This document shows positions 26,180 through 37,387 of a stretch of 64,000 bases of DNA, piece by piece. The stretch is from Viola odorata. Lineage: Eukaryota; Streptophyta; Magnoliopsida; Malpighiales; Violaceae. The translations under genes and the position numbers were made by a program. How positions within the stretch are numbered: the first letter of the stretch is position 1; each line of letters opens with the position of its first letter. The stretch spans positions 58,936,327 to 59,000,326 of the forward strand of contig OY829539.1 in NCBI GenBank assembly GCA_963691705.1, in the 5' to 3' direction. The notes beneath the pieces were generated by a model, which saw nothing but the letters and a program-made list of their open reading frames with translations, ran no database searches and had not been told where the DNA came from.

Positions 26180-29100
26180 TCATTTATATCCCACTTCCAG
26201 CATCAAATGACGATAGCTACGGCCCCGAAATGCTCGCTGCCATCGATATAGTAATGAGTTCTGGAAACTCATTTGCATGCGTTCCTGGACGAGCCTGCAA
26301 AGTGATATCAGCATATGTGAACATGTATAGATTTTCAAATATACATCAAGGAAACAAATTTCGGAAAATGGTTCCTCACCATCTCACAAGACATCTCTGA
26401 ATGCCTCTAGATACAGGACGAATGAAAGATGGATCACGTTGAGCATAGAGCAAACCAACCTAGGAAAGAAGGTCACATAATATGTAAGAAAACCACAGAT
26501 CCAAACAGAGATGAACTGAGGAACGAAACATTTTGTTTGTTTGTTTAGTAATTCTTCTTGACAATCTAGGCCCAAAAACAAATAATGGAATGACCTAAAC
26601 CACTTCTAAAACAAAAACAATATGCATAGATAAATACATATACGTGTGTGTGTATACATATTCCCTTGGCAGGCTAAATCTAATTGGAGATTCAGTTTCC
26701 AGAGTAAGCAGTTATTAGTGAAGAGTGGGGATAACGGGAGAGTCAGTGATCCTGGCAAGGTTTGAACCCCATATCACGCATCCCATGGTGGTAGTCCCGT
26801 CCAGCAGGCTCATGCTTGATGTTTAGGCACATTACACTCAGGTAAGATGCTCTACAACATAGCCTGAGACCCTCCCTCACCACTCCCCCAACCACACCCC
26901 ACTCAGAAAAGTATCACAAGAATGAAGTAAACATAAATGAAAAAGTGAAAACACTAAAAAAGAAAAGTGCAGCAATATGTAAGCACCAAAGCAAAGAATT
27001 CAAGAAAGAATACCTCCAGCAAAGCACCAGTACAAGGATCATCAAAGATCTCAAGGCTACAGTCGGCTAGATAATTAACCTGCACCAATCAAAAACAAGA
27101 GTTAAACATAATCCTAAGGACCAACAACTACATAGCACAACAACAGAAGCCAGATGCTGTTTCCACCTATTGAGTGATCATTTGAAAGTGTCAAGGTTGA
27201 CATTGCAAAACACTACTTTTTCCACACACAAAAATAAAGGCACAATGAAATTAAACACCTACTAAGGCCAATCTAGATTGTTATGGGCAGAAACACTGAG
27301 ACTGGGATGGGAAGCTTGCTGATAGTTTTACTGATTTGCAAAAGACAAGTAAAATACCCCGAAGTCAGTTTTAACCAAAGACTGAATAAAATCCATCAGT
27401 TGAAGCTTAGCCCACTCCATGCATATAGTAGGATTTTCGCCCAGTGGAGGATGCCTCCAAGGTGCACCAAAACGTAATCTATCTTTGGGAATTCTTCCAT
27501 CTCTCGCATCATTGGCATACTTTTGCAGGAATGACAAGGCTTTATCCATGCAAGGGTTTACCACAGTAGCCTAGCATGTATCAAGCATCAAAAGATGGTT
27601 AAAATGAAAGGGTCAATTTTTTTAAAATTAAGATCAAAGTTAAAACATAACATGTTTACGTCCTAGAAATTATATCACGAGTATGAATCCAAAAAGGAAT
27701 ATAAAGTTCCTATCTCTTTGCATGCCCAGCTACTTTTAATGATCAAAATAATTGATGGAACACCAGAAACAGTGCAACCCGTACCGTTTAATCACAGCAG
27801 ATGAGAAACTACACTCTACTAACATATGGTGATTGTAGTCGTAGAGCTATCAAACACGACAAAGCTTGCATTACATAATGGCAGCTCCCAAAATCTAATT
27901 ATTATAGGAGTATATGGTTGGAAACTAAATCTCTACTATCAAGGGAACTCAAAAGGGGGAGAAAATAGCTTCCATGAATCCTTCGTGGAGTATATTCTTA
28001 GTTCCTATGATCACTCTCTTAATAGTATATTCTTATTTATTATAAATATGATGCCGAAAATTGGAAGTTCAATTGAGAAAATCAGATCTTCAATTGCCAA
28101 ATGGCTATACCTGCAAATATGCTAAATACGCATCTATAATGTCCTCAAATGAGCTACCCTTATCTTCGAGCACTCTGCAATAAACAGAGGAAAAAAAGTC
28201 AGGTGTATAGCATAAATAACATAAACAGGTGTGTTGCAATAAACAGAGCGCATAACATCAATATATAGCCAGGTGTGCATTGGAATTCTCAAGTATATAG
28301 CAAGATGTGGAATTTCATATCCATAGGGTGGAAAGAAGTCCATGGTTCCTGATTTCGCACAGGTCATTGGACACTAGCCATACTTTAGTTGTTAAGGTTA
28401 ATCTGATGAACCAGATACATAGGTAAAGCATTGATGACTGAATAGAAGACAAACAAAACACGCGAGTCATTAGTAGTAGTACCCCCATTATATGCACCAG
28501 GAAAGACTCCCAAGCTACACATATGTGTCTACTTTTAGCTATTGAATATATGGATAAATATACTTTCACAAAAATGCAGGAATTCAAATAGCACGTCTTA
28601 CATCTGATAATAGTTGCTTTGTTTGAGGGCATAAAGTTCAAACAGATGTCGAGGGTTTGGCCCAAGCACCTCAACGATTACATTCCACTACAATGCAGCA
28701 AAGAGGAGTCATCAGACTGCAAGTAATTCAGAATATTGTTGAGCCCATAGAAAAAGGGATGGACTGAGGGGACAGGGAGACAGTACTATTGCAATGGGGA
28801 CTTAGGATAAAAGGTTCTTTTTAACTCATTTCTCATTTCTCTATCCTAGGCCACTCCATTTCTTTCCTATTTTTTAGAAACAAGTATTAAGAAAAAGATG
28901 CACCCAAAAAAAATATCTCACTTCTGCCTGACTGAAGTAATCAGTGACCATATGCATTTTAGCTTCTTGAGGAGTCCATCCAAAGGTCTGCAGAAAAAGA
29001 AGAATCGAAATAAGAAACATACACCAGAATCATTAACCTGAATTCACACATATGTATATAGATCTAGCATGTATCATTAAAGTGTTCGATATTCCACAAA

Positions 29101-31336
29101 CAGCAATATTCTAGTAAATGAACCAAAGGTTATGATTGCCTTCATCAATGAAATAAAGGCCTGAAAATTACACACATTTAGAAGGATTCGCGCTAAGAAA
29201 GAAAAGAAGAAAAAAGATTTGTCTGTCTCTCTATGTAGCACTCACCTCCAAGAAGGACCGTATCAGTAACCAAAATCATTAATCTAAATTCTCTTACCAA
29301 ACAGGATGGATTTCTTATATTCTCTATCATAAAAGTTACATCAACAAAACTCAATCGAAAAGGATAGTATGCAAACACAAAGTTCGACGAGCAAAGAAAG
29401 TGGGAGTAGTTGCATTCTAGGGGTAAAGCAGTTATAAGTTTGAGTACCTCACGGGAGATGAATATGTCTGGAAATCCAAAATCAATAAACGCCCGGTATG
29501 AATAGTAACTGCAATACCAGTGCTTATTAGAAATAAAAGAAGCACAGGAAAGTAAAAGAACTTGCAACCAGATATCACATTACACTAAAAATGCAAAAAC
29601 TTTGGGGGAAAACAATGGCATGGCATCACTGAAGCACACGGCAACAGTTCAGCTATAAAAAATATCCAAAGATATGCAGTAGTTAAGAAGTAGGCAAGAG
29701 AACAATGTTGACTCCATTTTGCCACAATTTTTTTCACTGAAGTTTCACAAGCCCCATCCAGATTGACATAGAGGCACATTGCTAAAGCTAAACGATAGGA
29801 AGTAATCAATATCATAACGGGACACACATAGATTCTGGAAAATTGAGGAACCAATTCCGTAAAATGATACTTCCCACACGTGAACAGTTTCAAGGGTTTG
29901 AATAACAATTACACATGAATTTTTAAAATCTGTGCTTTTTAGAAAAATTGCATGGCTATGTAGTTGTTGAAGATCTCACGGTACGAAGGACTTAATAGTT
30001 TTCTTTCTCTTTGTTGCCAACTGCCAAAATCCTAGAAATGATACACCATAAAAAGTCTCAAACACTTTCTCATGATTGTTGTGTGTTTTCTTATTACATC
30101 TAAGTTGAATCCAGTTAATACTTAGTCACAGATTGAAGAAGTTAACTACATGAACAGCATAGTATAACGAACGCATAGCTAAAGAGGAATGGACTTAACC
30201 TGTCAGATGTCACAAGCATAACAGGCAGACACCTCTCATTTACACCCAAGGAAATAATTCTCCATATCAAACTGTCGTGATACATGGATCCAGACACCAT
30301 GGAATCATCTGTTAAAATAGCACTTTTAAGAACTTCAATATTGTTTATAACCAGCTTCGGCTGCCAATGTACATTACACAAAAGAACCATCAATTTCACC
30401 AACTTTATGGAACACGCATAAATGGTAAAAAACAACCGATAGAGCTAATTACCTGAAAGTAATCAGTCTCAGCAGATTGTGACAACAACTCAAGCAATAA
30501 ACCAGGCCAATCAGTACACGAATTGGCTAAAGACTTTGAAAATCCACCAGTCCTGTTCAAATGAGCTATGGCGTTAGCTCTCAACCCATGTTGCAACTCA
30601 ACCACTTCTTTAGCTAACCTCAATGCCACAACTGCCTCTCTGAAATATGAAGCTTCCTCTATAGACAAGCTCTTCTCTTTCTCAGCAATCCCCAAAACAG
30701 CATCAATCTCGTCAGCATTTGATCGAACAGATAGTGCGAAAACTGCACGATCCCACAAGACTGAACTGGAAGCCTTGCTAGAGATTGTTTTTTTGGCATT
30801 GGAGACATTGTTTTGGAGGATTATGCGACGAAGGGAATTATCAAGGTAATACCATTTCTTGAGTGTGGAAAAGATTTGAGTGGAAGTGATGGTACCAAGT
30901 TGGATTCCCTTATAAGCCATTGATTCGAGGCAGGTCTCGAGCTGCGATTTGCAGTTGTGGAGTGATGGCGGGTCGCATGTGGACCAAGAAGCCCATGGGA
31001 AAGAAGAGTCGTGATTCGGGTGGTGATCTTTGACAGATTGAGCAAAGTCGACGTAGCCTGTGATGTGAGGACCTTTGTTCCATCCATTAAGAAGACCTGA
31101 AAGAAAAACACAATAATAAATACACAAATTGATCCAGAAATGACAAGATTGGAATATGACCAGAGGAGGAAGAGAGAAGAGAGTTTGATTTTACGTTCAA
31201 GGACGAGGGTGGTTTTGCCGGCACCGCGGGGCCCGTGGAGAATGAGGGGTTGAGGTACGCGGTGGAGCTGGGCATGGTTGTTTAGAATTGTTTCTATTAA
31301 TGGTCTTGGTATTATCTTCCATGGTTTGTTCACCAT
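26180..31336 (-). CDS. P-loop NTPase of unknown function, 11 exons
   Basis: Exons are 31336-31195, 31096-30453, 30360-30200, 29508-29448, 28987-28922, 28687-28602, 28174-28111, 27570-27358, 27079-27014, 26459-26380 and 26294-26180, ending in TGA. They join in frame with GT-AG introns to give 565 residues. A Walker A motif GPRGAGKT lies at residues 35-42, right after a beta-strand-like PLILH. A later strand-like segment LPVMLVTSD, in exon 3, is followed by FIDFGFPDIFISRE, a layout seen in archaeal-type/STAND-like ATPases. The rest is mostly helical, and the end is basic and aromatic (RWQRAFRGRS). No transit peptide or membrane segment is obvious. The initiator is the first Met before the Walker A region. 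Function and partners are unknown. It looks intact. Confidence 0.85.
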
Positions 31337-31791
31337 TTTTCTTTCTTCTTTCTCTGTTCTTACTCTCCGCTGCGCAAATGCTGACCGGAGACGGTGAGGG
31401 GAGAGGAGAAATGAGGGGTTTAGAGGTTTTGGGCAGCCAGCGAATGCGATTGAGACTGGTTGGGCCTATTGTGCAAGATTAAAGATAGAATATGATGGGC
31501 CTATGAAATTCTCCACCAGTGCCAAACCTGGCCGCCAGTGTTGGGCCTAATTTTAATATAAAACTTAGATTTTTATCTGATTTTATAAGAATTTTTTTGA
31601 TGTCAATAAATATGAAAGTAAGATCAATTAATCAAATTTAAATTTATTTATCAAACAAATCAATATAAATTAGTAATTTTTTAAAAATGATGTTCGTAAA
31701 TTTCAAACACTGAAAAAAATGATCAATTATTAGTTCTACCGATTGAATTTTCCGATCCGGTTCGGTTCGATTTTTAAAACATAGATTGAAA

Positions 31792-32151
31792 TTAATTATT
31801 TGTTTTCCCATCACATTAACATTATTTGGGTGATGCGAATCCAGGAGTGTCTTTGCCACCTCCCGGACCAATGATTCGCGCGAGGAGTAAGGAGTTGCAA
31901 GCGCGACTTTCACAACTTATCTATAAGGAATTATAATGCGAGACACTCATCAAAAAAATTGTGCTATGCGAGAGGAGCCCGTGCCTTATAACGCTTCTCA
32001 TGGCCCAGACTGGAGATGGTGTGATCACGCCTAGCCTTGGCGTGATCACACCCAAAATAAGAGCATACGCGGATTGAAGCAAGGCGATGACGTGATCACA
32101 CCCAAAAAAAATTACTTATTTATTCTCCCATCACATTAACATTATTTGGGT
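31792..32151. repeat. Direct repeats of about 40 bp enclosing a gypsy-like scrap
   Basis: An approximately 40-bp sequence ending at 31831 recurs at about 32111-32151. The inner 25 bp (31807-31831 and 32127-32151) are identical. Between them, about 31832-31936 can be read as a short protein stretch with GPMIRARSKELQARL, the type of motif found in Ty3/gypsy polyproteins. The rest contains a small perfect hairpin. The pattern suggests a filler insertion with a long flanking duplication. Confidence 0.55.
32018..32052. repeat. Perfect 14-bp hairpin built on GTGATCAC
   Basis: GGTGTGATCACGCC at 32018-32031 and its exact inverse at 32039-32052 are separated by 7 bp. A third related copy (CGTGATCACACCC) lies near 32091-32103. 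Confidence 0.8.
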
Positions 32152-33281
32152 AATAAAATACATCCACACCTAAATTCCTCCGTGGAGGAGATGGAATGTT
32201 GCAAAATCTATGTTTTTTTTAACTGGATAGACCATCACATGATTTGAGCAGGAAGAAAATGGCAAATTTAATTATTGTAGAGAATTAAGTCCTGCCCACC
32301 TATACCTATAATTCACGCTCAATTCATAAATGTTGGATCTATGGCTTTGAGTTGGGACATTAATTTCGTTTGCCATTATAAGTTATAACAAAGATCTTTA
32401 CCACCACACTCCCGCACATCAATCTCCTCCCTTTACTATGTACATGTTCTAATCCGCCGTGATAAAAATCTTTACATTTTTACTCATATAAATAAGAGAA
32501 AAATATTTTAAGATCTCTAAGATATAATCATTTTTACATCTTAGTCCATAACATTTGCCTTCCCAAATCTTAGTCCCTACTATTAAAATTTTATCTGAAA
32601 TCCTAACGATGCATTAAAAATGAATTCTTTTATTAACATATTATTAAAAAATATAGAAAAATTCTTTGATTTTTTTTTCCGGATAATATTTTTTTCATAA
32701 CTGAAAAATTTAAGAAAAATAGGAGAAAGTAAACAATTATACAAATATAATTATTATGTTTTTGAACTTCTTTTAGAAAAAAAGATGGAGTTTTAATCTT
32801 TTTATTTAATTATTAATAAATATTGTTTTGAGTCGCATAAATAAGACTTTGAGTATTTTAATTAAAATAAAAAAGGGAAAAAAGAAGACTTTGGAGTGCA
32901 TTCCTCATTAAGATAGTAATTGTTTCTTCACTACTTTGTACTTAGTCAGAGACTTCTGCAAATTTTCTAATGAGAAAACTGTTGGTGGTCAAAAGCAACA
33001 AAATAAATAAATAATTGCATAAACTAACTCAGTTTCAACTGACTTTAGATAAACAAAACGATGACGTATCTTAAAACCCCCGAAAAAAGTGCACTAACCA
33101 ACAGACTCGACCTGTCACTCATTTCACTTTCGTTTTTTTCCAGTAACAGAGCTCTCTCGTCCCCACAATTCGCCAGATTTCCCTTCTCTTCCTTTTCTTT
33201 TCATTTCCTTTCTCTCTAAGCAAATACCCTCTTTCTTTTCCTATGCATTCAATGCTTCCCATTGTCCATTGACTCAACCCA

Positions 33282-33345
33282 CCACTACAGGTCCTAGACT
33301 CCAGGACCAAAAACCACTACAGGTCCTAGACTCCAGGACCAAAAA
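33282..33345 (+). repeat. Two perfect 32-bp tandem copies in the ARM gene leader
   Basis: Units at 33282-33313 and 33314-33345 are identical and end 7 bp before the chosen ATG. The stretch is open in the same frame as the gene but has no in-frame ATG, so I treat it as 5' UTR. Confidence 0.9.
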
Positions 33346-33352
33346 CCACCCA

Positions 33353-35086
33353 ATGCATCCTCCCACCGCCGCCGCACCCTCCGACCACCGACCGCCGCAA
33401 GACCCGCCGCAAACACTTCTAGACCTAATCACAGGCGTTCTCTCCGTCCTCCTTCTATCCTCCCTCAACGTTCAATCCTTCATTGGACGGTGGCAAGTCA
33501 TCCGCACTAAGCTCACTTCTCTCCAGTCCTCAATCTCCGCCGTCGCCGATTCCCCTCACTGGTCCCACAACCCTCTCCTCCACACCCTCCTCCCTTCCAT
33601 CCTCTCCACTCTCCAGCGCCTCCATTCTCTCTCCGACCAGTGCGCCTCCGTCTCCTCGTCCTTCCCCGGCGGCAAACTCCTCTTCCAGAGCGACCTCGAC
33701 ATCGCCTCCTCTTCCCTCTCCAACCAACTCCACGACCTCGATTTGCTCCTCAGATCTGGCGTCCTTCACCAATCCAACGCCATCGTCCTCTCCCACCCTT
33801 CCGCTGGCTCTGACAAAGAAGACCTCGCCTTCTTCATTCACGATCTTTTCACTCGCTTGCAAATCGGTGGTGTGGAGTTTAAGCGGAAAGCGTTAGAGTC
33901 ACTGGTTCAAATCCTAACCGAGGATGAGAAATCCGCATCTGTAGTCGCGAAAGAAGGAAACATCGGGTATTTAATCGGTCTGCTTGATTTCAACCACAAC
34001 CACGCTCTGATTCGCGAGCACGCGGTTTTGTCAGTTTCGATATTAGCTTCGGCCGGCGATGAGCCGAGGAAGGTAGTTTTTGAAGAAGGAGGATTGGGGC
34101 ATTTGTTGAGGATTTTGGAATCTGGTTCTATGCCTTTGAAAGAGAAGTCTGCAGCGGCGATCGAGGCGATTACTTCGGATCCGGAAAACGCGTGGGCGGT
34201 TTCAGCATACGGCGGCGTTTCCATCTTAATCGAAGCCTGCCGATCTGGATCTCAACCGACGCAGACGCGCGCGGTGGGCGCGATTAGGAATGTCGCAGGA
34301 GCAGAGGATATTAAAATGGCGTTAGCAGAGGAAGGCGCTGTTCCTGTCCTGGTTCATTTACTCGTTTCAGGTACAAGAGAGGCGCAAGAAAAAGCGGCGA
34401 ATTGTATAGCGATTTTAGCATCATCCGGGGATTATTTCCGCGAGTTGATAATTCAACAGAAAGGAGTACACAGACTCTTGGATTTGATTCAAGACTTAAC
34501 GAGTTTAGATACAATAGAATACGTTTTGCGTGCAATGTCTTCCCTCTCACTCTCACATACTACGGCGCGGCTTCTCTCATCATCGACGGCTCTGATCATT
34601 AATCTCGGCGAGTTTGTTAAGCACGGGAACATGGTATCGCAGCAAATCTCGGCTTCTCTGTTGTCTAATTTGTCAATAAGCGATGGGAACAAGAGAGCCG
34701 TTTCTAACTGTATGAGTTCACTAGTGAAGCTAATGGAATCGCCGAAGCCGGTGGGTCTACAAGAGGCTGCCACGTCTGCGTTAGTTTCGTTATTAACTGT
34801 CCGGTCGAACCGGAAGGAGTTGGTGAGGGATGAGAAGAGTGTGATGAGATTGGTACAGATGTTGGATCCAAAGAATGAGATGGTTCCTAAGAAGTTTCCG
34901 GTGACGGTGGTGGGGGCTTTGCTGAGCGGTGGGAGCGCCGGGTGTAGGAAGAGGTTGTTAGCCGCCGGAGCTTACCATCATATGCAGAGACTGGCGGAGA
35001 TGGAGGTCGCCGGAGCGAAGAAGTCGGTGCAGAGACTTGCAGGGAACAGGCTCAAGACAATGTTCTCTAGGACTTGGAGGGAATAA
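33353..35086 (+). CDS. Armadillo-repeat protein, intronless
   Basis: The ORF of 577 residues begins at the first in-frame ATG (MHPPTAAAPSD). The frame stays open upstream to about 33269 but without ATG. The N-terminal part (about 20-170) is helical and resembles the domain found before U-boxes in plant PUB proteins. No U-box follows. From about 180 to 560 there are tandem ARM repeats, with typical lines such as GNIGYLIGLLD, REHAVLSVSILA, EGAVPVLVHLL and EKAANCIAILA. Such proteins are scaffolds binding partner proteins, and no enzyme motif is visible. The sequence is much more GC-rich at the 5' end (a CT-rich serine/proline region) than further on. No defect is seen. The partner and pathway are unknown. 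Confidence 0.9.
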   Translation: MHPPTAAAPSDHRPPQDPPQTLLDLITGVLSVLLLSSLNVQSFIGRWQVIRTKLTSLQSSISAVADSPHWSHNPLLHTLLPSILSTLQRLHSLSDQCASVSSSFPGGKLLFQSDLDIASSSLSNQLHDLDLLLRSGVLHQSNAIVLSHPSAGSDKEDLAFFIHDLFTRLQIGGVEFKRKALESLVQILTEDEKSASVVAKEGNIGYLIGLLDFNHNHALIREHAVLSVSILASAGDEPRKVVFEEGGLGHLLRILESGSMPLKEKSAAAIEAITSDPENAWAVSAYGGVSILIEACRSGSQPTQTRAVGAIRNVAGAEDIKMALAEEGAVPVLVHLLVSGTREAQEKAANCIAILASSGDYFRELIIQQKGVHRLLDLIQDLTSLDTIEYVLRAMSSLSLSHTTARLLSSSTALIINLGEFVKHGNMVSQQISASLLSNLSISDGNKRAVSNCMSSLVKLMESPKPVGLQEAATSALVSLLTVRSNRKELVRDEKSVMRLVQMLDPKNEMVPKKFPVTVVGALLSGGSAGCRKRLLAAGAYHHMQRLAEMEVAGAKKSVQRLAGNRLKTMFSRTWRE

Positions 35087-37387
35087 GTGTAAAAGATCCT
35101 AACCCCTGCCCCGCCAAAAAAGGTACCATATTTTTTTTCCCAGCCAATAGTGCTGTGCCACGTAGAGTTTTCTTCGCCCTTTTATACCACATCAGAATAT
35201 TCTGGCGAGATTTGTATATATGTGTACTTTTTGCCAATCGTGATTAGCGCGTGAAATAACTTGTCAAGCTAGTGTAGGTTTTATTTATTTTTAACTTCTT
35301 TTTGTTAGATATAGTTGGGCCAAATTCGTAGGGCCCATTGGTGGGCCTTGTGCTTTTGATACTGCCTAGGTGGTTTCCCAGATAGAGGTCACAGGCCTAG
35401 CAATAGCTAATTTAATTAAGTCCACTATTGGAAGACGTTTTTTCTATTTTCTGTGTAGGATAGGAGACTTGAATTAAATGTTTTTTATGCTTTGGTAAAA
35501 TATGAAAACTGAGGTACTGAACGAGGCATGCTCTTTAGTTTTTATTGACTTTTTATTCAATTTATAATTTGGGCTGTGAAGAGTGAAGACTATGAAATAT
35601 GAACGAATAGTGAAGATTGTATTTTGTTTAATTGTTAGTATTAATTATTTTTTTAATTGGTATGAAATGCAGTTCATTTGGATTTTGTAACTACTGTCAA
35701 AAGAGGAGGAAGCTGCTATTGTGGACAAGCAAGCAACAAACACCTATACGCCAACTTTATTTTATTTTATTTATTACACGTAATACTATAATTAAGTATA
35801 AAATAGATTTCATGGGGAAAAAAAGCATGGATGCGGTTTTTAGGGAGTATCCTCATTTGCTTTTCATATAAAAAAAGAAAAAAATCTTATAAATGAATTG
35901 ATTCACTTGTGAAAGAGTGAGAACTGAGAAGGAGGTTATGAAGATGATTGTCATGTAGACAGACTGTAGCATTCCTTCTGAAATTCCTTTAATTGGTGTA
36001 CTGTACATTAGATCTCTAATGTAATACTAGTTGTTATGATATGGGATTTTGAAAGAAATGTGTGCAATATGGATTTCTCTGTGTGTGTCTGACTTGTGAT
36101 GATGGTGATGGCCAAAGATGTTTGATTGAGAATAATACTCCACTGACCCATAAGCCTTTTAGGGTGCTAGATTTCGTTTCCTTTTATTTTTATTTTTTGG
36201 CCAAAGTAGAAGAAACAAACAGGTGAGGTGGGTCGACCTTGCTCCAAAAGCAAATGATTTGATCCATCAAATTTATGATTCTTGCTTTGTTTCTTGTTAT
36301 CTTTTCTTGCCCTTTGAGTTTGAGTATATTTCTTGTTGGTTGTGTTGATTATTTTTAGTGGGGGGTTTCGTTGAGATTGTTGTTGGGCAGTGAGCGTGTT
36401 GCCTCTTTGAAGATAGTACGCGGAGGAATGTGTAAAGCGTAGATATGTAGGGATTTGTATGGAAAAAAGAGAGCGGGCCGCTAACATTTGCTGGTCCCAA
36501 AGAGAAACCACAGTAGCTACTGCTAGCGACTTTACATGTCAAAAGAAAGAAAGATACGCATCACTGCATCAGTTAGTCTGTAAATAAATACACTATAAAT
36601 TAATGTATTTAAATGATGTGTGTGTTCTGTGTGGTCCATTTTCTGCTCGTATTCACATGCTCTCTCTCTCTTGTTGCTTTGCTTGCCTCTCTCGCTTTGT
36701 TTTACTTGCATTCTTGTTTCCTACACTACACTATCCATCAGAAGAAAAAAGAAGGAAGGATGTGACTAATAAAGCTACTACTTACACAATCTGTAAAGCT
36801 CCTGCTTTCTCTCTCACACTAGTATAATATGACAAAAAAGCGGTTTGTAACCAACCTTTCCCTCCTTCTTAACCCCGCCAAAATTTAAACGCTAGTATTA
36901 CTTTGTAGTTCGTACGTACCTGCACTGACATCCACTGCGACAAGTTTTTAGGGCTTGAACGAACTAAGCTTGATAAAACCTAACAAGCCAAGTAGTAGAC
37001 TTACTAAATGTTCGATTAGAGGATCGTTTAGAAAATAAAGGACCCAAGTTGCAATAATGCATTTTGGTCCATAAAATTTGTATCTATAGACTAAACCAGC
37101 TATTTTATGTTACTGCAGAATATTATTAGACAGATTCTGTTTTTTTGGGTCAGCATTATGTCCTGCAGCACTTTGTCCCAAGTTGCAATAACGCCATGCC
37201 ATTCATAAAATTTCTGTATAACATTTTGTCCAAGCTTCAGCAGACTAACAAGGGGAAGTAACAAAGGTTGGAGAAAAAATGTCCACTAGATTGCTTGTTA
37301 ATACAAAAAGGAAAATCAGACAACTTAATTACTACCTCTACATAATTACAGACAATAAATGAGTAGCACAGTTCCCACACTCATGTC
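35087..37387. other. Spacer between convergent ARM and ANTH genes
   Basis: The two genes face each other, so both 3' UTRs lie at the edges. The centre is AT-rich, with CT-rich patches near 36640-36720. Short frames such as 36167-36542 (minus) and 36603-36827 (plus) show no family signature. Confidence 0.5.

Larger units (their letters stand above)
31337..33281. other. Spacer between divergent NTPase and ARM genes
   Basis: The two neighbouring genes diverge, so both promoters lie here. The middle holds a repeat-flanked retroelement scrap, listed separately. The rest is AT-rich without coding signs. Confidence 0.5.

Noticed and set aside
26740..26870. Minus-strand box-B-like GGGTTCAAACC, possible SINE or tRNA
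   Set aside because: No convincing box A at a proper distance and no cloverleaf pairing.
33269..33352. N-terminal extension of the ARM protein
   Set aside because: The frame is open but has no ATG, and the sequence is a recent tandem duplication; treated as leader.
33483..33896. Open frames in other frames of the ARM gene
   Set aside because: Low-complexity Ser/Pro frames caused by the CT-rich gene sequence.
35632..36827. Short frames between the ARM and ANTH genes
   Set aside because: No family resemblance, no splice partners; probably UTR and intergenic DNA.
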